A DNA stretch of 64,000 bases. It comes from Agapanthus africanus. Lineage: Eukaryota > Streptophyta > Magnoliopsida > Asparagales > Amaryllidaceae. The notes under the pieces were generated by a model. That model saw only the letters and a program-made list of their open reading frames with translations. It did no database searches and was not told the DNA's origin. This document shows, piece by piece, positions 57,090-64,000 of the stretch. The translations under genes and the position numbers were made by a program. Within the stretch, counting starts at the first letter, position 1; every line of letters starts with the position of its first letter. Location of the stretch: positions 187,133,044 to 187,197,043 of the forward strand of contig CM057344.1 in NCBI GenBank assembly GCA_030015575.1, given 5' to 3'.

Positions 57090-57660
57090 TATGTCTCTAA
57101 GTATAGAGAATGGTACAATTGTTGCAGCCAAGGTGCTGGCAGTTATCACCTTGTATTACCAAATACATTGATTCTGAACGAATGTTATTAGATACCGAAC
57201 CTGATATACAATATCATATCAGTCTCTTTATTAAGTAAAGAAGGATATAATTTTGTATTGTTGGATAATGTTTTGAACATTTCCTATATCAAGAGTTGAT
57301 CGGATCATGCACATTATCTAATGGCATATACGTTCTAAATCAAACTATAGTTCTTAACATACAGAACACACATAAGAGGAAGAGTTCAGAAATGAACGAA
57401 TCCTTCTTGAGGCATTGCAGACTAGGTCATATCAATTCGACCCAACTAGCTAAGTTGCATTAAGATGCATATTTAAATCAGTTTGAATTTACATCTTGTG
57501 AAACTTTCCAGTCATGTCACAAAGATAAGATGACCGTAGCTCCGTTTACTTGAAACAGAGAAAGAGTTAGTGAACTCTTGAGACTGATACATGATGATGT
57601 ATGTGGTCCCATGTCTACACATGCCAGGACTGGTTCTTTATACTTCGTTATATTTGATTG
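57090..57660 (+). pseudogene. pol: Copia-B protease end and integrase N-terminus, decayed
   Basis: Readable pieces in shifting frames: GYNFVLLDNVLNIS (about 57240), then the GAG-pre-integrase segment FLRHCRLGHINSTQLAKLHK (about 57405-57465), then APFT near 57540, and ELLRLIHDDVCGPMSTHART and GSLYFVIFD (57570-57655). These are the H..H..C..C zinc region and the first catalytic aspartate region of Copia integrase. The sequence ends here; RT and RNaseH are absent. Confidence 0.78.
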
Positions 57661-57702
57661 AAATAGAATTCGCAGACTGTGTAAGTAAAACAACTCAAAT
57701 GA

Positions 57703-57720
57703 TCCCTGATAACGGTGCCA
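57703..57720 (-). other. PBS-like sequence directly after the Athila-2 3' LTR
   Basis: The minus strand reads TGGCACCGTTATCAGGGA, two bases beyond the LTR end. Compare 5275-5292 after the Athila-1 LTR and the canonical site of Athila-3. Confidence 0.78.
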
Positions 57721-57722
57721 TT

Positions 57723-59604
57723 TGATTGCAAAGAATTTCTTGTTTGTGTAAATCGAATAAAGCGAATGAGTTTCAATGTGTCGGTAATATTGAATAAAAT
57801 TCACAATCAAAGAATTATATTTGACCGCAATCAATTACGGTGTCGGTTGTAGATCGTAAGCGAGTGCGGATCGTCCATAGGGATTGTGCGATTCGTTTTT
57901 ATATTTAATTTGTTTGAATTGAAAAGTTAATCGAAAAGAAACGAAAGCATGATTCAAGATTTATCAATTGTTTCAAGTGTCACTATTCTATTCAAGAATT
58001 CAAGAAATGATAAACAATCGAGAATCGGGTTTAGATGATATTTTCCAATCAAAATGTCAAGAATCTAAATGAGGCTCGTAGGAATCGATCGGATCTATAG
58101 ACGTGATGTAATCTCAAGATTTCGTGATCTTGTCCTTCGAAGGATTGATACTAGATCGATGATGATCGATGAGAGTTAGGGCTTTCTTGATGAAATTAGG
58201 GTTTCATCGTTTAACCCTTGTTCTTTCGTAGATATCATTCACATTCTAGCCTCTAGCAATTTCAAGAAACGATCGTAACTCCCCAATCTCGAGCGATATC
58301 TATCAAGAAAGCATCGCAACGAATTGGGTCGTTGATTCTTGAACTTGCTAGGGTTTACAAAACTCGTAGGATTCAAGAATCGATTTAAGATATATTACAT
58401 CATCATTCTATTGATTGTCTCGACTCCTCGACGAGCGGAGTATTACTCAAACATCATCACATAGAAAGCATTCAAGAATTGAAAGGATATCATGATGCAA
58501 GAATTAAAAGAAAACAAGATAAAAGAATATCACCTTTTATTTATATCAACAATTTGATTACAGTCGCTCAAGAACTACAAGAGGAAGAACTAAATTGTTG
58601 AATTGGCGTCGCTCGGCTCCGTGAGTCGCGGATCGGCTTGGACCACTTGCTCTGTTGAAGATCGGCTCGGCTCATAAAAGGTTGCAAGGCTTCTTGCTTG
58701 ATGGGTACTCGGGATCTTGGCTTTTGATTGGAATTAGGGTTAGGGTTTCACACAAGCCTTCTTACTAGACTTATGGAAGAAGAAGATGAAGAAAGAGAGT
58801 GAATGGCTTAAGATTGGCTACTAAAATGAACTAGTCAAGGATTCTTCCAAGATCTGAGATTCCTTCCCAAGATGTGAGATTCTTTTACAAGTGAGCCTAG
58901 GGTCTTATTTATAGATCTCCCAAACCCTAGGTCTAGGTTTGAAATTACAATTCCCTCCAAAAGTTTGTTGAGGCTTCTAGAAGATAGTTTGTTAGGAGTT
59001 TAGCTTAGGCTTTAAGCTAGGATTAATTAAGCTTAGAAAACCCTAGTTTGCTGATCTGGCAGAAACCTCTGGAGTCTTCTGGAACTTAAAGTACATGTGC
59101 TAAATGTGGGCCCTGCATGAAGCATTGTGCAGCAAAAATTGGTGGATGACGTGGCAAGACCGCCGCGGAACTGCGGCACAAGGCGGCTTAGCCGCGGTTC
59201 CGCGGCCAAGTAGCCTCCTTGTGGCTTGGTTCTTCTGGTGTTGTCTTGGGATGCTATTTGGGGCTTTATCTGATATGTTGAATTTTATTTGTCCCTTTGG
59301 ATTGATACCAGAACTGAAATCATTGAGTTGGCGTAGTGTTTGATCGGTACCGTATAAATTTTGGCCTTTCTTCTGGATTTTCCTGCACAGATCTCAAAAC
59401 AAGTGTTGCGCAATATAGGGATGATGCGATGCAATGAAATGCAGTCAATTTCCTTTATAGTGTCGGTTTTATAGTCTAACACATGCAATCTGATATTTTG
59501 CAACAGTTTTGCTAATATGTGAAATATGAATACCGTACACTTCTAAATGAATGCAAATGATGAGGAATTTGCCGGCTGAAATATGCAATATTTTCGACTA
59601 ATCA
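57723..59604 (-). repeat. Athila-2 3' LTR
   Basis: About 1.88 kb, TGATTGC to ACTAATCA on the plus strand. TATA box on the minus strand at 58905-58915, poly(A) signal at 58536-58541, GC-rich palindromes at 59162-59177 and 59191-59207. Confidence 0.88.
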
Positions 59605-59619
59605 AATTCCACCAAACTT
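59605..59619 (-). other. Athila-2 polypurine tract, degraded
   Basis: The minus strand reads AAGTTTGGTGGAATT; one G of the G-run is changed to T. Confidence 0.8.
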
Positions 59620-61064
59620 AATTTCGATCGTCTCGAGCGAACTTTTTTATTAAAAAGAGAAGGAGAAAATAAAGAAAGAGAAAAAACTAACTAGCACACT
59701 TTCGTAGGCAACACGATTACACTGAGCATGTGCAACAAGCCTTTAAACCTCTAGGTGTCCCTAGTAGGAGGAGTGTTGTCTCCTGAGGGTTTTCAGCGGA
59801 TTGCACCCACAAAATCCCATAATAAAAGGAAGATCATGAAAATTACATTTAAAGAAAAGAATTGTAAAAGAAAAGTTTTGAAAATTAGGGTTTCCAACTA
59901 AGCTAGTTTTTCGGTTGTCATGAGCCCTATCTTAATGGTCATGAAAAGAATATTAGAAATCACATCCTCCCTCAATAAAACATCGTCTTATTCTTCATTC
60001 CTATCTTTCTTCCAAACATCGATCATATAACCCTGCGTGTGTGTAAAGGACATCCCTACACCCGGAGAATTCAATTCAAGCTATCATACTCTTGCCCGTC
60101 AGCCTCAGTACTTTTTAATTAATGAATATTAAGATGAGATTGCTCACACACTTTCATGCGACCGTTAATACTTCTTGAGGTACTAACCGACCGATTACTC
60201 CTGTGCTTGCTTACTTGGTGTATTTTCCTCGTCTTGCACCACCTTAGGCATATCAGTGACTCCCAGACCAGTTGGCCTTAGGGCATTAGGTGAAGAGGCA
60301 CCCTCGCTATACAATTTTTTTATTGCCCTTGGCGATAACAAAACCAGTGTCCATTTTTCTCACCACTTTATATTTTTATTCACTTTTTTCTTTTTATTTC
60401 CTTCATACATCGGCTTTAAGACAAGAGCATTTCAAGGTATCCTCTACTATCCCAGGCTTCAAGACGTGTGTAAGTGCGAATAGCAGGGTAGGCACGTTCA
60501 AAATGTTTGGCTTCCAGAATAGAAACTATTTTTCAGACTTATTTTTATCCTCAGATTAGTGACGTCCTTCATCTTACTAACCCTTGGGACAATGGCTCAT
60601 AACTACTTATTACTAGTTCGTATAAGAAAACTTCTAATTTTCTTAGTTTTCTTAAATTTTTCTAATCTCATGGATGTAATTTTTCATTATCTAAACTTTC
60701 ATTATCTTATTTATATACAAAAAAGTGTAAATATTAAAATTATTTTTATATTTGAAATTTTTTAAATTTTTATAGATTTTGAACTTTTTTCAATTTTTAT
60801 AGATTTTTAAAAGAAACGTTTTGTGCTTATGCAAATGATATGCAAATGATGCAAAAATGAGCACAAACCTCCCCCAAACTTGTTTTCAACAGTGTGGTCA
60901 CTGTTGCCAAATGCTATACCTACAAAACTGTAAGCCTGGGAGGAATTATTAGTGGGGGCTAAATATATAAGTGAAGAACTTCCCCCAAACTTATTCTTTT
61001 CACTCACCTTCATTCAAAAAATGATGCAGTGATATACAGGATATGAAGGTGAGACGGAAGAATT
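59620..61064 (-). other. Athila-2 non-coding 3' spacer
   Basis: It is colinear with 2024-3459. PPT-like tracts are at 60870-60881 and 60981-60992. An antisense frame at 60290-60559 (89 codons, MKRHPRYTIFLLPLAITKPV...) corresponds to 2530-2799 in Athila-1. No sense gene is supported. Confidence 0.7.
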
Positions 61065-62300
61065 TTAATCCAAATAAACTGGCTCTTGTAAGAACAAGAG
61101 CTCCTCCGTGGGGTCAGTGGAAAAATACGGCTTTAGTCTATGTCCATTTACTTTGAAAACGGTGCCGTTTTTAACATTTTCTACTTCTGCTGCCCCGTGC
61201 GGGTATACAGACCGCACAACAAAAGGTCTCTTCCATCGAGATCGAAGCTTACCCGCGTGAAGGTGTAATTGTGAATCATAAAGAAGGACTTGTTGACCAG
61301 GTGAAAATGTTTTCCTCAAAATGTTTTTATCGTGAAAAACCTTAGTCCTATTCTTTGTGATTACAGCGTTATCATAAGCTTCATCGCGGAGTTCGCTTAG
61401 CTCATTTATTTGCAGCTTCCGAAAGTTGCAAGCTAGGTTCAGATCAAAATTTATTTCTTTTATAGCCCACAATGCTTTATGCTCTATCTCGACGGGTAAA
61501 TGACATGCTTTTCCAAACACTATCCTATATGGAGACATTTCTAGGTCGGTTTTATATGCAGTTCGAAATGCCCAAAGAGCATCCGTCAGTTTGGTCGACC
61601 AGTCTTTTCTATTTTTAGCAACAGTTTTCTCCAGGATAAGTTTGATCTGTCTGTTTGAAATTTCAGCCTGCCCGCTCGTTTGGGGATGATAGGGTGTAGA
61701 AAGTCGGTGGTTGATTGCGTATTTTTGCATTAGAGTCTCGAAAGACCTGTTGCAGAAATGTGTCCCATTATCGCTAATAATAGCGCGTGGGTGTCCAAAT
61801 CGTGAAAAGATATTCTCTTTTAAAAACTTAATGACAACTTTCTTGTCATTAGTGCGACATGGAATGGCTTCTACCCACTTTGAGACATAATCAACCGCCA
61901 GCAGTATGTACAAATTCCCAAAGGAGTTGGGAAAAGGACCCATAAAATCAATGCCCCAAACATCGAATATTTCAATAACCAGAATGGGTTGCTGAGGCAT
62001 TTCATTTCTCCGGGATATTCTACCCGTATACTGACACTGTGTACAGGTTTTGTAATGCTCAAATGCGTCCTTGAATAAGGTCGGCCAATAAAATCCACAT
62101 CGCAAAACCTTTTCCGCCGTCTTTTTAGGACCGAAGTGACCCCCACAGGCCTGATCATGACAAAAAGAAAGAACACTCTTGAACTCTTCATTCGGGACAC
62201 ACCGGCGAATGATCTGATCAGGACAATATTTAAACAAATATAGATCATCCCAGTAAAAGTGTTTTACTTGGGATAGAAAACGGTATTTGTCCTGTTTTGA
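61065..62300 (-). pseudogene. pol: Athila-2 integrase
   Basis: Open for 390 codons on the minus strand (61065-62237). HHCC finger ([25 protein letters not shown]), core D in [12 protein letters not shown], second D in [12 protein letters not shown] in [11 protein letters not shown], then a C-terminal region ending [13 protein letters not shown], the natural polyprotein end. Upstream it is cut off from RNaseH by a TGA at about 62300 where Athila-1 has TGG (Trp), consistent with a G-to-A change. The integrase itself looks complete in all three catalytic residues, but it would need the upstream polyprotein frame to be expressed. Confidence 0.9.
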
Positions 62301-63620
62301 TCAATCGCTCGGTATAAGTCTCGTGACAAGATAGTTCACAATATCCCTGAACCAAGGTTCAGCGGATATGCTCAAGAGTTGTTCGTCAGGGAACGAGTCA
62401 TTAATCGGCAGGGTCACAGGGGAAGAAGAGATGCGTGAAAGATGGTCAGCTACTACGTTTTCACATCCTTTCTTATCTTTGATAACAAGATCGAATTCTT
62501 GTAACAGAAGGATCCAACGTATTAGTCGACCTTTTGCATCTTTCTTCGCCAGAAGATGTTTTAAGGCGGAATGGTCAGTATACACAACTATAGGAGAGCC
62601 AATTAAGTAAGGCCTGAATTTTTCTAATGCAAATACAATCGCTAAAAGTTCTTTTTCGGTGGTTGTATAATTGATTTGCGCATCATTCAAGGTCTTACTT
62701 GCATAGTATATCACGTGTGGCATCTTTTCGATGTGCTGTCCTAAGACTGCACCTACTGCAAAATCAGATGCGTCACACATCAGCTCAAAGGGGTAGTCCC
62801 AGTTTGGTGATGATAACACGGGGGCTGAAGTGAGTGAGTGTTTAAGTGAGTCGAAAGCTGTCTCGCAGTCCGAGTCAAAATGGAAGGTCGTATCCTTGGC
62901 CAGGAGAAGAGTTAAAGGTCTAGCAATTTTGCTAAAATCCTTGATGAATCTCCTATAAAAGCCTGCATGGTCAAGGAAAGATCGAATATTTTTGACGCTT
63001 TTGGGATGAGAGAGGTTTTGAATGACATCTATCTTAGCTCTGTCAGCCTCAATGCCTTTCTGTGAAATGACATGTCCAAGTACTATTCCTTCTTGGACCA
63101 TAAAATGGCATTTTTCCCAGTTCAAAATCAAGTTCTTCTCTTTGCAACGAGTAAGAACAGCGTCAAGATTCGCTAGGCAATCGGAAAAAGAGTCTCCAAA
63201 AATCGAGAAATCGTCCATAAAAATCCCCAGAAAATTCTCTATCATATCAGAGAATATCCCCATCATACACCGCTGAAAGGTAGCGGGAGCATTGCATAAC
63301 CCAAAGGGCATGCGACTGTAAGCAAAAGTACCAAAAGGACAAGTAAAAGTGGTTTTATCTTGATCCTTTTTGGCGATGGGGACCTGATTATAGCCTGAGT
63401 ATCCGTCCATAAAGCAATAAAACTCTCGTCCCGCTAAGCGTTCCAGCATTTGATCAATGAATGGTAGAGGAAAGTGGTCTTTCCTCGTGGCAGCATTGAG
63501 TTTTCTATAATCAATACATACACGCCACCCAGTTTGGGCACATGTCTGAATCAACTCATTTGCCTCATTGGTTATAACAGTGATGCCGGATTTCTTAGGA
63601 ACGACATGTATAGGACTCAC
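62301..63620 (-). pseudogene. pol: Athila-2 reverse transcriptase and RNaseH
   Basis: Open for 439 codons on the minus strand: [76 protein letters not shown], catalytic [29 protein letters not shown], then RNase[19 protein letters not shown] and [18 protein letters not shown]. It ends at the TGA shared with the integrase boundary (LIPSD*). This is the best-preserved Athila RT in the window. A TAA upstream at about 63640 separates it from the RT N-terminus. Confidence 0.92.
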
Positions 63621-64000
63621 CCACTGGCTATCGGAGATGGGTTATTTAATACCATTATCTAGGCATTTGACGATCTCTTTCATGACCGCTTCCTTCATGA
63701 CGGGATTTAACCATCTCTGTGGTTCTCGGGTTGGTCTGGCATCATCCATCACATGTATATGATGTTCAACTATCAAGGGACTAATCCCTTTGATGTCCGC
63801 CATACTCCAACCAAACGCCTCTTTATTAGATCTTAATACCGATAAAAGTGCATTCTCTTGCTCTGATGCAAGAGAAGCGGATATGATAACCGGTAAAGAC
63901 TCATTCTCACCAAGATATGCATATTTAAGGTGAGAAGGTAAAATTTTGAGATCTAATTCAGGCGGAGAAATGATAGAAGGAGGAATCATTGAGTGATTTT
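63621..64000 (-). pseudogene. pol: Athila-2 protease-RT linker and RT N-terminus, partial
   Basis: The frame 63642-63989 reads LPSHLKYAYLGENESLPVII, then LRSNKEAFGWSMADIKGISP and HHIHVMDDARPTREPQRWLN, the conserved lead-in to Athila RT, and ends DNGIK*. The stop at about 63640 lies just before [12 protein letters not shown], which continues into the main RT. The window ends within this region. Confidence 0.85.

Larger units (their letters stand above)
51712..57702 (+). mobile_element. Copia-B, Ty1/Copia (Tork/Angela type), 3'-truncated
   Basis: 5' LTR 51712-53886, PBS 53888-53899, leader to about 56744, gag tail/protease and pre-integrase remnants to about 57660. Integrase core, RT, RNaseH and 3' LTR are missing; Athila-2 sequence follows. 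It inserted in the protease of Athila-4. Confidence 0.88.
57703..64000 (-). mobile_element. Athila-2, Ty3/Gypsy retrotransposon, 3' part, inverted relative to Athila-1
   Basis: From right to left (element order): RT, RNaseH, integrase, 3' spacer, PPT, LTR, PBS-like sequence. It is the close relative of Athila-1. The 5' half lies beyond the window. Confidence 0.9.

Overview
The window is plant nuclear heterochromatin built almost entirely from nested LTR retrotransposons. Ty3/Gypsy elements of the Athila and Tekay (chromovirus) lineages and Ty1/Copia elements of the Tork/Angela type are recognisable from protein motifs, primer-binding sites (tRNA-iMet-like TGGTATCAGAGC, tRNA-Asp-like TGGCxCCGTTGCCGGGGA), polypurine tracts and LTR pairs. 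The AT-rich base composition and these lineages suit an angiosperm, probably a eudicot with a large genome, but nothing here fixes the species. I found no single-copy host gene, rRNA, tRNA or CRISPR array. Names such as Tekay-1 and Copia-A are labels for this window only.

Layout. 1-5292: 3' part of Athila-1 (+): end of RT, RNaseH, integrase, long 3' spacer, LTR, then a PBS-like sequence. 5293-8030: minus-strand Copia-3, reduced to a leader remnant, PBS and one LTR. 8031-49908: Tekay-2 (-), a degenerate element with almost no coding sequence. Its left LTR is truncated. Its interior is interrupted by Copia-A (+, 11486-23402, TSD TATCC), whose 5' LTR holds a solo Copia LTR (-, 11599-13798, TSD GCTAT). 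Its right LTR is interrupted by Tekay-1 (-, 27959-48798, TSD ATTTA). Tekay-1 gag is in turn split by Athila-3 (-, 35376-43620, TSD GTAAG). 49911-51711: Athila-4 gag-protease fragment (+), the sequence into which Tekay-2 inserted. 51712 to about 57700: Copia-B (+), truncated in integrase. 57703-64000: Athila-2 (-), a close relative of Athila-1 lying tail-to-tail with it across about 52 kb.

Order of events from the nesting: an Athila was hit by Tekay-2, Tekay-2 by Tekay-1 and Copia-A, Tekay-1 by Athila-3, and Copia-A by the element that left the solo LTR. That is four levels on the Athila-4 > Tekay-2 > Tekay-1 > Athila-3 branch. All polyproteins are broken except the Athila-4 gag-protease fragment, which is still open for 1.8 kb. 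Athila-3 has no RT, RNaseH or integrase, yet has paired LTRs and a target duplication, so it must have moved using enzymes supplied in trans.

No new multi-gene system is evident. The most unusual structures are non-coding: an array of 17-bp inverted repeats (GTGC-N9-GCAC) in Tekay-2, triple inverted-TTGAC palindromes conserved in two Copia leaders, GGCCGC palindromes shared by unrelated element families, reiterated PPT-like tracts in Athila 3' spacers, and PBS sequence sitting directly after the 3' LTR of both outer Athila copies.
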